Source: a virus. From it: a DNA stretch of 64,000 bases. Under the pieces are notes generated by a model. That model was not told where the DNA came from. It searched no databases and saw only the letters and a list, made by a program, of their open reading frames with translations. The stretch is taken from the IMG/VR virus record IMGVR_UViG_3300032293_000766, positions 62,001-126,000 of that record; one strand, written 5' to 3'. This document shows positions 17,701 to 26,658 of this stretch, in pieces. The translations under genes and the position numbers were made by a program. How positions within the stretch are numbered: position 1 is the first letter of the stretch; every line of letters starts with the position of its first letter.

Positions 17701-19531
17701 TAAAGTACCAAGTGGTGTTAGAAATCTTTTAGTTCCACAAGATTTAACACCATTTATTTCAGAAAATGGTAGAGTCTCAGCTTATGTTAGATTTGATTGG
17801 AGTAACTATCTAAGCCTTGAGGGTTTATCATCTAATGATTATACTCAACAGTCTATGTCGAGAAGTAGTTTATTAACAGGTATGATGCCAGACATATCTA
17901 ATACTCTAGATAATGTTGGTGAAGATTTATCTTTTGCTGAAACTAAAGGTTTAGAGAGTGGGGTTAATATAACAAACTGGAGTTGCGCATTCGTCAAGTG
18001 TGACTTAAGCGATAAATTCTACATGTCACCAAAGACATCGGGTAGAAATGTTAAAGTTTTTGCCAGCACTGTTACTGATATAGGTTCTATAGCCCCAGTT
18101 AGACAATTATTTAATGAAGAAACTTGTGAATTTGAGACTAGTTTCTCTTATTATTTAGCGCGTTATATTCCAACGCGAAACGATTCGGGAAATAACAGAA
18201 CTATGACTGAATTCAATAAGATATATGAGCCACTTTTCTCTGGTAATTTAATAGATACGAGAAAACAAGAACTAGATTATAATAATGTATACGCATTAAT
18301 TACTTTACCGGGTCGCCCAATTCCATTAAAAGATATAAGATTTAGAGATGCTGTGTATTTTAGCCAAAATCCAGTTAAAATGAAACATATTCTTACGCAA
18401 GACACAATTAAAGATCCAACTAACATTCTTGGATTTCGAAATCCATCATTTGTAAAAAAACCAACTAATATTCTTAGAGACTATTGTAGTCAATTCAGTG
18501 CGAATACTCTTACTAAATCTTTTCATATATACAAAGAAACAATGAAAGGCTTAACGTTTGGCCTACCACAAAGAATGCATGTAGCAGTTCCGTCACCAGT
18601 TTATCCAGATGTGGTATGCATATCTTTAGAATCTAAAGAGCGATGCTATGGGCCTTGGATAACCACATTGATGAATTCTGGAGATTTAACTCCAGAGTTA
18701 GCCCAAGATTATGGAATATCACAATACAGAAATATTGGTGGAAAGCTGGAATATATACGCGATGAAAACTTAGCACCTTGGAATTATTGTGGTCATGACT
18801 TAATGAATGAAGCTGGCAAACTAAAGGCTTCATATGGTAATAGTTTAATGTTACATTCTGAGCGCGGAGGGTTTGTTTACGCAGATGCCCCAAGTGGTAT
18901 TAGTATTGGTAGAGCATTAATGGAAAGTGGGGCGTATATAACTAGCATAGATGTAAGTGTATCTACAGCCGGTATACAAACTACCGTTAAATTAGATTCT
19001 TATACTGCACAGTGGGGTAAATTAGATAGACAAAAAGAAATTCAAATATCTCAGATAAGTCGTGAGCGTCAAAAATTAAGAGATACAAAAAATCAATTCA
19101 TAAGAAGAGGAATAGGAAAAAGTCAAACTTCTATTAATTATGGAGAAATTTTAGGCTCTATAGAAAAATCTGTAGATGATACGGTTAATCAAGTTAAATA
19201 TAGGGTTGGAAGCATACAAACAGAAAAACAAGATCGCTATAGAACTTCCCCAGGAAATCCTATTTCAAGCGGTGCGATGTATAGTCATAATTTTTATGTA
19301 GGTAATACTAATAATTTTGGTATAACAGATGAGCAGGGATATCATAGAGATGCACAATCTGCCGTAGTAGAACCAGAAAACAAACATGATGTTATAGCTA
19401 CTAGAAATTCGCAAGCTATAAATGGGGCAGTAAAAATGCAAATAGTAAATAATGAATATCGTATGTCACAATACACAGTAGATAGCGACCTTGCTGCGGA
19501 ACAAGGTTGGACTACTCCAGTAATATCCTAG
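14729..19531 (+). CDS. Baseplate/tail hub-like structural protein (1600 aa)
   Basis: ATG 14729 has AAAGGAA about 9 nt upstream. The N-terminal 250 residues read like a hub domain: FSISAGYGDTASQLSVSL, then GSPVFFTFG and FAFGGILQGWTQNRN followed by FNVNVVDPRQIL, a pattern reminiscent of gp27/late-control-D type proteins in which a barrel is followed by a 'definition of variables' segment. Helical, charged stretches occur near residues 720-745 and 1430-1460 (DRQKEIQISQISRERQKL), the latter probably coiled-coil near the C-terminus. No catalytic motif is seen. At 1600 residues it is much longer than a typical hub protein. The hub call is inference from pattern and from its place after the tape measure. 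Confidence 0.45.
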   Translation: MTKFTRTDPLKPNGLTYGYGIVPDSGFFGEPPQFSGARNLPRNTAFVNSGSFPSSYSNASFDSYVQQTFLGATILDFSISAGYGDTASQLSVSLVNDEYNNSDGTPLGAGADIYHSGVSGDRFNPPPIGSPVFFTFGKGGLVTAEKIYQWQSSGLPYMDNWMSGVGLTFDPPDVSGKYHFAFGGILQGWTQNRNINGFTFNVNVVDPRQILSSVKLILNNYAEGTYKTENIINVYGFLEHNPSTTLSSTLQSNYTQSGILTKYFVADSAGSYTGKFTYMGFPVSGLYDNYHKPAYNASVSNGLPRNFPITGTGMSRRSPVGIPFYRIIDAISAQMRLFGDLPQEYIDYGFETFIRFRGYNYIIDFGSLPTEYIPRLYYVDFEEVSMLDFMQEICEIVNHELFVSLLPINDHPKYQYIKAWNLSCKNSSDRNIRNKIVAGIIRIDAIDRTPAQQYGKIAEYIRDLDKVYRDNGTVIDCKATNLSEADIQKCLAKQTVTSSDIGFELTDVTTEKFVAGANEVNMHFFTGNCDRDTYQTNSQRELLQARQYTHDEMITQQILPYYGMLGFGENAGVTIPRGFGAYQQILLDTTSLNVNGVGSYYVATEMELRCAMVSFERWKEFLLMYNDVYMESVEGNDVIEGNALVATPQRGQVNHPTLSNNYAVTVPRCVFESDRNYLEGDGLPASPCAPPYGYPLYYKRALKIGIPEGGLAKVTANLTQSITDLAKMRQEAKETISNSQMKGKNFKYWSTWGNLMFDSFRAFKGTLHPRKVELIDSTQASFTRVFNFYNTLNNNINNNNSDYREYTALIDDAMTNASKVISIMPRLARKQNENAKKVYNFIKNIAEECLGKKFLVKIPKYANSFYQDKVEYSTTDNSRPYTLTKGPFGFKPKVLNSAFEISGIRYNTFTALTSLSQCPPMKSYLTSGSYDGMPVNGLIKDGALKSNYQPITDTFEFNYVPSTEGGFFDFDLYANVFKSNEMLYMMNNYADKVPSGVRNLLVPQDLTPFISENGRVSAYVRFDWSNYLSLEGLSSNDYTQQSMSRSSLLTGMMPDISNTLDNVGEDLSFAETKGLESGVNITNWSCAFVKCDLSDKFYMSPKTSGRNVKVFASTVTDIGSIAPVRQLFNEETCEFETSFSYYLARYIPTRNDSGNNRTMTEFNKIYEPLFSGNLIDTRKQELDYNNVYALITLPGRPIPLKDIRFRDAVYFSQNPVKMKHILTQDTIKDPTNILGFRNPSFVKKPTNILRDYCSQFSANTLTKSFHIYKETMKGLTFGLPQRMHVAVPSPVYPDVVCISLESKERCYGPWITTLMNSGDLTPELAQDYGISQYRNIGGKLEYIRDENLAPWNYCGHDLMNEAGKLKASYGNSLMLHSERGGFVYADAPSGISIGRALMESGAYITSIDVSVSTAGIQTTVKLDSYTAQWGKLDRQKEIQISQISRERQKLRDTKNQFIRRGIGKSQTSINYGEILGSIEKSVDDTVNQVKYRVGSIQTEKQDRYRTSPGNPISSGAMYSHNFYVGNTNNFGITDEQGYHRDAQSAVVEPENKHDVIATRNSQAINGAVKMQIVNNEYRMSQYTVDSDLAAEQGWTTPVIS

Positions 19532-19540
19532 GAAATAATA

Positions 19541-22500
19541 ATGAAAATTGGAATTCAATCTCATGGTGAGAATGGCGCTCACATATTTACAAACGATTCT
19601 CCAGAATTAGAATACGTTGGATTGTCTAGCTATAGCCTTTACCAGCTTAGTGGTATCGTTATGGCTAGCGGACTTTTAAATCTTAAAGCTACGTCTAGAG
19701 ATGTTATTTTTCAAACTTTGATGGGCGAATCAGCATATGGCACCCCTAAATATTTAAAGTTTAATAAGGATACGGGTGGGTTTTCAGAGGTTACTATACC
19801 TAACAATAGAGTAAAAAACCTTATTGAGTGGCACGAATATTTTAATGAAAATCCTAGGTATATATCTTCTCCAACTGGAGGTTTTACTAGAGCAGAGGCT
19901 AGCGGACATTTAATCGATATATCTAATAGTTTATCTGGATGTTTGACATTTTTAGTTAGTGGCACTAGTATCAAAGTTGACTATACTCTTCCAGAAAACA
20001 ATGGTGGTTGTGAAAAAGAATTTTATACTTATATCAATCTACATTTTACACAAAGAAATAATGACAATACTAATCAGATAGTACAAAAGTTTCACGCTAT
20101 GGCTGGTATACCTAATACCCCAGCTGGTACTAAATATAGTTGGACAGGAACTCAAAAAGCAACATCAAGTAAACACATCGGCGTATTAGCTCCAGTTCAA
20201 GATGGTGGCGAAGATAATACAAATAATATGATAGCTGCGCCTATCGCCAAATCTTATTGCTCTAATACTGGAAGATGGGAATTTGGAACTCAGCAAACAT
20301 TAGTAAAACTTTTAACGAACGTTGACCCAGTACAAGAAACAGCTTTAGATGCAGAGACTTTTGATAATTTATCTTTTGAAGAATTGTCCAATCCCGGCTC
20401 TGCATTTTATTTAAGCAATTACAAAACGGGTTACGCATCTCCAATATACCCGCAGAATAAAAATCCTAACCTTGCAATGCCAGCATTTGTTACTAAGTCT
20501 TGCGATGATAAAAACACAAAAGAAAAAATACAGGTTGTTAACAGAAGCACTAGACCCTATGCTATAGGAGAGACAGCAAAGGCTTCATTTATATGTGGAG
20601 AATGGTTGCTATCACCATTATCTGATCCAAAACCACAGGTATTTACCCCAGTTATTAATAGGTGGCGCTTTCAAAAATTTATAGTTGACTCCGACAGCTA
20701 TTTTAAAAATTGGGTATATTATTATTATTTAGACGATGACGGAAAATTAGAAGATGGAAATGAGAAAAAATTTAGTACATACGTTTCTCCAGCCCTGTAT
20801 GAAACAAGCATTACAAGAATGTTTTTTATGGACATGGCTGTTGATAGCACCATATTTGGTCCGACTCATTTAAATACTGTGAACAGCAAAACTAAAATCG
20901 CTAAAGCAAATTTGAATGCTACTAAGTCATTAGAAACTTTACGATCTTGGACAAATGAGGAATGGGATGCATACTCTATACCTGACTCAGCTACTGAAAT
21001 AAATTCAGGAAATATTATAGTTCCATCTGATAGATATTGGCAAAGTACTGTCGCGGATCAAATGGGAACTTGGGCGGGTGGAAATGGTCCTTATAATATT
21101 ATTGGTAGAACTAATATTGCGGTAAATAATAACTCTAGCGAAGAAGATAAAGATAATTGGGCATATAAGTTCAATCACTTTTGGGGGCCAGTTTTTAATG
21201 GTGGATATAATCCTAGTAAAATTGCTAATATAAACAATGGACAAGTAGATTTTAAAACACAAAGAAGTAATTCTACATATTTTAGTAATTCAAGCGGAAC
21301 GCCAATCAATGATAATTCTGAAGCAAAAAATATACAATACGACAGTGGTAGATATATGTTTGCTGATAGTTCAGATGGCAATTGGTCGCAATTTCCAGCA
21401 GAATTGGCTCTTTTGGGTGGCCCTAACGCTAAGAATGGTGGGCCACAGGATTGTTTTGATATAATTAAGAGTGGAATTGGTCCAGCGCTTGCTACCTCCA
21501 ATTGTTATAATGTAATGCAAAAAGTGATGGGTATAAATATAAGTGGCATTCCAGATCGTTGGGATTGGTTGTATATTGATGATGGTAATGATGATGATCC
21601 ACTTGTAAACGATCTCTATGACTTAAAACCTAATAGTTTAGAGTTAACTTTCATGCCTTTGTCAGCCGAAATGGTTGGTAGTTCAGATCAATTCTCTCGC
21701 AGTTTGTTGCAAGTTACTCTTGGCAGTAGAGGTGATTTGAATCCTAGTATTAATATCTTAAGAAGATTATATATGACAGCTAGAGGCTTTAGTGGAAATT
21801 TAGATACAATTGCTGGTCCTGAATTTGGTGCTGGTGCTTTTTATCGATCTAAGTTTCCTTTTTTGAAAGAGACGTATTGGGTAACTGGAACTACTGCTTC
21901 AACACTACCTCATGTTTGGGGAACGAAGTTTTTTCCTAGAGAAAATCTTGCTTCTACATCAATGAAATCTTACAGTGGTGGTATGGTAACTAGAGCTAAC
22001 ATAATACCATATGACTACGCAGTAAAACAAACTGCGGGTCATTCTGCTGGAAGTCCAGGCATTTGGTATGCAAGTAGTCTACTTAATCAAGATGATGATT
22101 TTAGGAGAGTTGGTGGATCTAATGGTAATGCTGACTGCGTTGGTGTTATATGCGCCAAGGTTAGTATGTCTTGGAATCAATCATCTATACCAATTAAAAT
22201 TTCAGAAAGATTTGGTTTAAACGGTGTAGGTGTTACACTTACTCCGACATCTACTAATATTATCAATGTTGGTATTTTTGGAAATACCAGCGGCCCTAGC
22301 GTTGGTCAATCAACAAGATTAACTGAGCCGCAATGGGGTAGCACAATAGATAATGCTCAAGGTTTATATAGCTTTGCAACAAATGCCTTATACGCTAGAG
22401 TTTTTACACAATGGCCTGAGAAACAAACATTATTTGACGGTAGATATTTTGGTGTGTTACATTTTCTACCGGGGGCTTTAAGTGGTCATTCAAATATAGA

Positions 22501-23494
22501 CTCAGAGATAAAAGATGATGATATTACGTATAGTGGCGCTTGGAGTCCTACCGTTGGTAGAAATAGTTCTAATGCTAACCAGAGAACAGCCACTTTACCA
22601 CAGTATGAAAGAAGTGTAGATAAGATTACATATAGTGTTGATTTTAGAATTCCAACATACGCCCATCCTAAAACTCCTGCTTCTGATAATATAATCTGTA
22701 GTGCTGGAACCGTTGTTGATAGATGTGGTCCAGATACTAGAGTATTACGTCCAGAGTCAGAGTGGAGAGTTAATCCTATTAGAAGGGGCCAGATGTTTGC
22801 TGTAGGAGCTAATACTCAGCGTGTATTTAGATATTTTAAGCGTGTAATAGGTGTTAGTAAAGATGTAGCTGATTGGAAGTATGCATATAAAGTTGACTCT
22901 AGTGGAAATGCTGTTACGGGAGCTAGTGCTGATGACGGAAGGGGAAAAGATTATTCAGTAAAAGACTTAATAGGTATAACTGGTGGGGCTGGAAGTTCTG
23001 CACAAATAGAAATTACATCTATTGGTACTAGTGGTGCAGTTACTGGCTTTAAAATTGTTGATCAAGGAGAAGGTTATGTACCAGCTAATTTTAAGGATAC
23101 TAATTGGGGCAGTCGTACTGATAGAAAAGAAGACCCATTAACAGTTCTTACTTCTATAAATATAAAAGTAAAGAATGCTAAAGCTACTGGATTAAAAGTT
23201 GGGCCTATTGTTGGTGAAGTTTATGATAGATTAATGGAAGATAAGGGGCCACTAGAAGTTGCTCCAATGACGAGATTATCAACACCAAGTGCTGCTGGAG
23301 AAAATAATATAATTCAGACAAATAGAACTACGCAAATTCTTATAAATGCTTCAAGTGGAGTCAAGCCTAATTATGATTTATTTTTCCATTATCATAATGA
23401 CATAGGGCATACTTTATCGGCTTGGAGAGAGTGGAGTGTACAAAAGGATAATACTAATGGCTTGGCTCAATATTGCACAATCAATATTGGATAA
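19541..23494 (+). CDS. Large tail/virion structural protein (1317 aa)
   Basis: Starts 9 nt after the hub-like gene. It is Asn/Ser/Gly-rich with no membrane segment. Near residues 1146-1185 is a GAGSSAQIEITSIGTSGAVTG unit followed by VDQGEGYVPANF. This matches the short 'GsGA.a...s.GaVt...v...GsGYt.aP' beta unit that recurs in T4-like and cyanophage structural proteins. The rest is not recognised: long beta-rich stretches with several Trp-rich segments (WTNEEWDAYSIPD, WQSTVADQMGTW). It may be a baseplate wedge, fibre or tail-sheath-associated protein; position between the hub-like gene and a small strongly translated gene fits a virion role. Confidence 0.45.
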   Translation: MKIGIQSHGENGAHIFTNDSPELEYVGLSSYSLYQLSGIVMASGLLNLKATSRDVIFQTLMGESAYGTPKYLKFNKDTGGFSEVTIPNNRVKNLIEWHEYFNENPRYISSPTGGFTRAEASGHLIDISNSLSGCLTFLVSGTSIKVDYTLPENNGGCEKEFYTYINLHFTQRNNDNTNQIVQKFHAMAGIPNTPAGTKYSWTGTQKATSSKHIGVLAPVQDGGEDNTNNMIAAPIAKSYCSNTGRWEFGTQQTLVKLLTNVDPVQETALDAETFDNLSFEELSNPGSAFYLSNYKTGYASPIYPQNKNPNLAMPAFVTKSCDDKNTKEKIQVVNRSTRPYAIGETAKASFICGEWLLSPLSDPKPQVFTPVINRWRFQKFIVDSDSYFKNWVYYYYLDDDGKLEDGNEKKFSTYVSPALYETSITRMFFMDMAVDSTIFGPTHLNTVNSKTKIAKANLNATKSLETLRSWTNEEWDAYSIPDSATEINSGNIIVPSDRYWQSTVADQMGTWAGGNGPYNIIGRTNIAVNNNSSEEDKDNWAYKFNHFWGPVFNGGYNPSKIANINNGQVDFKTQRSNSTYFSNSSGTPINDNSEAKNIQYDSGRYMFADSSDGNWSQFPAELALLGGPNAKNGGPQDCFDIIKSGIGPALATSNCYNVMQKVMGINISGIPDRWDWLYIDDGNDDDPLVNDLYDLKPNSLELTFMPLSAEMVGSSDQFSRSLLQVTLGSRGDLNPSINILRRLYMTARGFSGNLDTIAGPEFGAGAFYRSKFPFLKETYWVTGTTASTLPHVWGTKFFPRENLASTSMKSYSGGMVTRANIIPYDYAVKQTAGHSAGSPGIWYASSLLNQDDDFRRVGGSNGNADCVGVICAKVSMSWNQSSIPIKISERFGLNGVGVTLTPTSTNIINVGIFGNTSGPSVGQSTRLTEPQWGSTIDNAQGLYSFATNALYARVFTQWPEKQTLFDGRYFGVLHFLPGALSGHSNIDSEIKDDDITYSGAWSPTVGRNSSNANQRTATLPQYERSVDKITYSVDFRIPTYAHPKTPASDNIICSAGTVVDRCGPDTRVLRPESEWRVNPIRRGQMFAVGANTQRVFRYFKRVIGVSKDVADWKYAYKVDSSGNAVTGASADDGRGKDYSVKDLIGITGGAGSSAQIEITSIGTSGAVTGFKIVDQGEGYVPANFKDTNWGSRTDRKEDPLTVLTSINIKVKNAKATGLKVGPIVGEVYDRLMEDKGPLEVAPMTRLSTPSAAGENNIIQTNRTTQILINASSGVKPNYDLFFHYHNDIGHTLSAWREWSVQKDNTNGLAQYCTINIG

Positions 23495-23498
23495 TGTG

Positions 23499-23504
23499 TA
23501 TAAT
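23499..23504 (+). promoter_or_regulatory. Candidate -10 element for the 239-residue gene
   Basis: A perfect TATAAT lies 33 nt before ATG 23537, in the short gap after the 1317-residue gene. No convincing -35 hexamer at 16-18 nt was found (TTGCAC sits 20 nt upstream). A start near 23511 would leave a leader containing the strong AAAGGAGA RBS. Confidence 0.3.
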
Positions 23505-23536
23505 ACAATGTATTTTATGTACAAAGGAGACAAATT

Positions 23537-24256
23537 ATGGCTGAAATATTGTTTTTTGCTAACGAAGTAGGATCAAATGGAGATTACCAGATAGCCCACA
23601 CGGCTGGCTCTGGACTTGGATTCTATGGCTTGACATATGGCGCATCTGTACCAATTGGTAATCAACAGTCTACAACATTCGTTACTAATTCTAATGGTAC
23701 ATCAACAGAGAGATTAGAGCTAAACAATACCGCTAAAGTTTCTGTGGGTGATACAACTACTCCCGGTCGCGTTGTAATAAATAGATCTTCTGAAGTAGCT
23801 TTAAATAATCTGCCCAATAATAAATGTCCTCTAAACGTTAGATTTGTGCATAATGAGTCTGTTAGAGTGCAAAATTGTAAGTTAAGAATATTCGATAGAA
23901 ACAATATTAATAATCATGCTTCTGGCGTAACAACATACGTGTACGAAGCAAGACATCCATCTCCAGACCAAGGCGTTAACAATCTTGCGTATCGCGGAAG
24001 AACAGCAAATACTTGGGTTGAATTTGACCCAACTGATGGTGGATCTCCAGCAGATATGTTATGTACAGATTCTCCAGGCATGAGTGGTAAAAATACTTCT
24101 GCTCAAGATACCAATATATCATTAGGATATACAACTACTGAAGGCGCTGCCCACTCTTCACTCAGACATGATTGGTATTTAGCGTTAAGCTCTGAACCAC
24201 AAAGCATAGGAAGTAAAACAAATTACGGACTCTATTTCACCGTAGAGTATCTATAA
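23537..24256 (+). CDS. Virion-type protein of unknown function (239 aa), last gene of the tail module
   Basis: RBS AAAGGAGA sits about 7 nt before ATG 23537, one of the strongest in the window, and a TATAAT lies upstream, suggesting high expression. The protein starts MAEILFFANEVGSNGDYQ and is beta-rich, with a FVHNESVRVQNCKLRIFDR stretch and a C-terminal GLYFTVEYL strand. It has no signal peptide, membrane segment or enzyme motif. It could be a head or tail decoration protein or a fibre-associated subunit. It is followed 4 nt later by a transcription-terminator hairpin that ends the rightward unit. Confidence 0.45.
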   Translation: MAEILFFANEVGSNGDYQIAHTAGSGLGFYGLTYGASVPIGNQQSTTFVTNSNGTSTERLELNNTAKVSVGDTTTPGRVVINRSSEVALNNLPNNKCPLNVRFVHNESVRVQNCKLRIFDRNNINNHASGVTTYVYEARHPSPDQGVNNLAYRGRTANTWVEFDPTDGGSPADMLCTDSPGMSGKNTSAQDTNISLGYTTTEGAAHSSLRHDWYLALSSEPQSIGSKTNYGLYFTVEYL

Positions 24257-24260
24257 AAAT

Positions 24261-24290
24261 ACTCGTAGCAAAATTTCTTCTGCTACGAGT
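24261..24290. terminator. Hairpin terminator between convergent units
   Basis: Perfect 10-bp stem ACTCGTAGCA / TGCTACGAGT with a 10-nt loop, between the end of the rightward tail module (24256) and the end of the leftward unit (24310). On the - strand the stem is followed by ATTTTTAT, a usable U-tract. On the + strand no U-tract follows, so termination there would be weaker or Rho-aided. Confidence 0.8.
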
Positions 24291-24309
24291 ACCAAACTAA
24301 CAACAACGA

Positions 24310-24645
24310 TCACTCTGATTGTTCAGTCTTTGGGTTCCACTTCACCCATCCATTGTCAGGTAGCCACTTGCCCTCAGAATCTTTTCTCTTTGGGAAAATG
24401 CCGCCACCCTTCTTATTTACCCCAAATGACAATCTAGCTCCGCAGTCTAAACATCGTAGTTCATAGTATAGATTATCATCTACAGTCCTAACTACAAACC
24501 TTAGATTTTCAGAACCACACTTTCCGCAGACACTTTCATCAAACACTTCTTGAAACTTAGATAGTGACTCAAAAACATCTTTTTGTGATTCACCCTCAAT
24601 TTCTACCTTAAGCCTATTATTCTTTGTAGTATATGTAACTCTCAT
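24310..24645 (-). CDS. Zinc-ribbon protein (111 aa)
   Basis: Start taken at ATG 24645, because GGAG lies 6 nt upstream and the ATG overlaps the previous gene's TGA (ATGA). An earlier TTG at 24657 has no RBS. The centre holds CGKCGSENLRF...LRCLDCG, a four-Cys zinc ribbon, flanked by a charged N-terminal helix and a Lys/Trp-rich C-terminus (GKWLPDNGWVKWNP). It is the last gene of the leftward unit and translationally coupled to a possible single-strand annealing protein, which hints at a nucleic-acid role. No named family is recognised. Confidence 0.55.
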   Translation of the reverse strand: MRVTYTTKNNRLKVEIEGESQKDVFESLSKFQEVFDESVCGKCGSENLRFVVRTVDDNLYYELRCLDCGARLSFGVNKKGGGIFPKRKDSEGKWLPDNGWVKWNPKTEQSE

Positions 24646-25403
24646 GCGTTTCTCCAATCTTCGTTATAGCCTAATAAATCACTCGGAATCGTATTTTTGT
24701 CTCTCTGGTATTCATTCAATTGATCGATAATATCACTTGCTATCTTCTTTGATATTTTTCTATTATTATCCACCTTGAATACATCCTTGAATAACTTTGA
24801 TCCATTGATATTTAACTGCTTGCACTTAACGTCTATGAAATTATACTGAGCATCACTCATTCTACCTTGATCATCGTAATCTCCGCTCGTTGAAGTTTTC
24901 TGCTTAGATATATCACGGACTATTTTAGCAGTATCTTTCTTGGTTAATTCTTCTGCTGCAACACCCTTGATCTTAAGTGCTTTCCTTAATGCTCTAGCCT
25001 CTGCTCTTGTGCTTGCAATAGCAACAGCGTATGCACAAAACATATCATCCGTATTACCTTCCCAAGCATCAGCAACTTCTGAGTATGTAGACCCATTAGC
25101 AAACGTTACTGTAAAAACAACAGTAGCTCTACCATGATGGTCTGGCGTTTGAACTGGAAAGACCTGTGTAGGCCCGCTAAACACAACTTGGCCTATTACA
25201 AGCTCTGATACACGCCTTAAACCCGCAACTAGAGGATGACCATCAACCAGTTCGTCCTCACTAAAAAGTTGCATTGCAAAATCATGCCACTCCTTAGATA
25301 GCATACTTGGAGCGTCAGACAATACTACATTCTTAACGGAAGTATCTGTATTAGACGGCGTTTGTAGTTCTTCAACTTGTTCGAACAAATTTTCATCTGT
25401 CAT
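24642..25403 (-). CDS. Possible single-strand-annealing / ssDNA-binding protein
   Basis: Start placed at ATG 25403 (MTDENLFEQ), which has AAAGGG 6 nt upstream; an ATG at 25418 overlaps the upstream stop (ATGA) but has no RBS. Residues about 85-155 read ATVVFTVTFANGSTYSEVADA ... ASTRAEARALRKALKIKG..AAEEL: beta strands followed by an Arg/Ala-rich helix. This resembles the core of Rad52/Sak-type annealing proteins and of phage ssDNA-associated proteins with a TRAxARALR helix. The C-terminal third is a separate charged helical part (MSDAQYNFIDVKCKQLNING) that may bind partners. The functional call is an inference from this pattern; no catalytic residue is expected. Confidence 0.4.
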   Translation of the reverse strand: MTDENLFEQVEELQTPSNTDTSVKNVVLSDAPSMLSKEWHDFAMQLFSEDELVDGHPLVAGLRRVSELVIGQVVFSGPTQVFPVQTPDHHGRATVVFTVTFANGSTYSEVADAWEGNTDDMFCAYAVAIASTRAEARALRKALKIKGVAAEELTKKDTAKIVRDISKQKTSTSGDYDDQGRMSDAQYNFIDVKCKQLNINGSKLFKDVFKVDNNRKISKKIASDIIDQLNEYQRDKNTIPSDLLGYNEDWRNA

Positions 25404-25414
25404 TAGTTTCCCTT

Positions 25415-26182
25415 TCATAATTCAATTTCAATATAGCGATTAGATTCCTCTGGATAGTTATCCTCAATATTCTTGAGTACGCTTAATATAGATTGCTTAA
25501 GTTTATCTTTATTAGCATACGTTAGATTGTAGTTAAGGTGCTTGATCCTTATCATAACAAAACCTTTACCCAAAACAAGTCCATTTTTTTCCATGTCAGA
25601 CTTGATTTGTTTTCTTAACTTTTCTTCACCCCATATAGGCTCAAAGTGAGAAGGCCCGTCTACCTCTATTATAGCCTTGAGCGCAGGAATGTACATATCC
25701 ACTTCCAGCTTATTGCCCGTCACAAGATTATCAATATGATACAAGGCATTATAGCCATTTTGTTTTAATATTGATCTCAGATATTTTTCTAACTTCGATC
25801 CCTCTTTACTTGCACGTTGTATTTCTACTAATGCTCTTTGACGCATTTTTTCTTTATCTATATCCGACAAAGTATTCCATCTTTCACGCGCTTTATTGCA
25901 TCGTTCTTCATATTTTTCTGAAGTAATATCTTCCCAGTTTTTACTCAAACCCTTACTGATTTTTAATTTTTCTATATCAGTTCTTTTTCTGCCAAGGGTT
26001 GGTATTACAGAAATTCCCTTTTCTAATGCAATTTTTTGAGCTTCGCTTTTATCTCTAAGTTCTATACCTAGTTTCTTAAGCCTTCTCCTAACTTTATTAG
26101 GATATGTATTAAGAATTCTAGATATTTCATATGGACTATTACCTTCATTATATAGTTTAATTAAGTCACTATCTATTATCAT
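25415..26182 (-). CDS. NUMOD3-containing PD-(D/E)XK endonuclease, probable homing endonuclease
   Basis: Residues 1-45 look like a helix-turn-helix (LIKLYNEGNSPYEISRILN). Residues about 62-85 match the NUMOD3 DNA-binding motif of homing endonucleases (GRKRTDIEKLKISKGLSKNW). The C-terminal part has the nuclease pattern GNKLEVDMYIPALKAIIEVDG-PSHF ... KGFVMIRIKH, typical of Vsr/EDxHD-like PD-(D/E)XK enzymes (E/D...IxEVDGxxH). Predicted role: cutting DNA at a specific site, driving its own spread between phage genomes. It sits between the sugar cassette and the annealing-type gene, with 14-nt and 4-nt overlaps, so it is co-transcribed. The fold is well supported; the homing behaviour is inferred. 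Confidence 0.65.
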   Translation of the reverse strand: MIIDSDLIKLYNEGNSPYEISRILNTYPNKVRRRLKKLGIELRDKSEAQKIALEKGISVIPTLGRKRTDIEKLKISKGLSKNWEDITSEKYEERCNKARERWNTLSDIDKEKMRQRALVEIQRASKEGSKLEKYLRSILKQNGYNALYHIDNLVTGNKLEVDMYIPALKAIIEVDGPSHFEPIWGEEKLRKQIKSDMEKNGLVLGKGFVMIRIKHLNYNLTYANKDKLKQSILSVLKNIEDNYPEESNRYIEIEL

Positions 26183-26609
26183 AAACCACCTTTACTAGTC
26201 CAACTAGATCTTGACAAGGCTCTAAGGATTCAGAGCCAGTTAATCTATAAAACTCTTTTTTATGTTCTTCTGAGCTTGGGATGATCTTACATCCCCTATT
26301 TACAACATTAAATAGAGATAGCGTATTTCTAATATTTGCTGGCTCATAATAAAAAAATGTTTTGAACCTATTAATTATCTGGTCAGTTTTTAACCATGAT
26401 TCTTCAGAAAACACAACTAAGCTCCCAGTAAATGACCACAGTTCTGTAGAATTAAAAAGCGCAATATCATAACCAAAAGGAAATGGACCAATATTATCAT
26501 AAAATATAGATATATTTGATAGATACTTTTTATTTATTTGTGCTTCAGATACAACCTTGTTAACTAGTTCTTTATCTTGTAGGTTATTTATATAGAATCC
26601 TATGTTCAT
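26169..26609 (-). CDS. Sugar-cassette protein of unknown function (146 aa)
   Basis: RBS AAGGA lies before ATG 26609. The sequence opens with a Rossmann-like strand (MNIGFYINNL) and contains FGYDIALFNSTELWSF and SLVVFSEESWLKTDQII. It ends with CQDLVGLVKVVYDNR and has one central Cys-Lys-Ile-Ile-Pro turn. The alternating strand/helix pattern could be a half glycosyltransferase or a small accessory protein, but no motif is decisive. It follows the glycosyltransferase genes on the same strand and overlaps the endonuclease gene by 14 nt. Confidence 0.45.
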   Translation of the reverse strand: MNIGFYINNLQDKELVNKVVSEAQINKKYLSNISIFYDNIGPFPFGYDIALFNSTELWSFTGSLVVFSEESWLKTDQIINRFKTFFYYEPANIRNTLSLFNVVNRGCKIIPSSEEHKKEFYRLTGSESLEPCQDLVGLVKVVYDNR

Positions 26610-26658
26610 ATTTTCTTCCTTATTGTATTGTAAACATCACAGTAAAAACATATAATTT

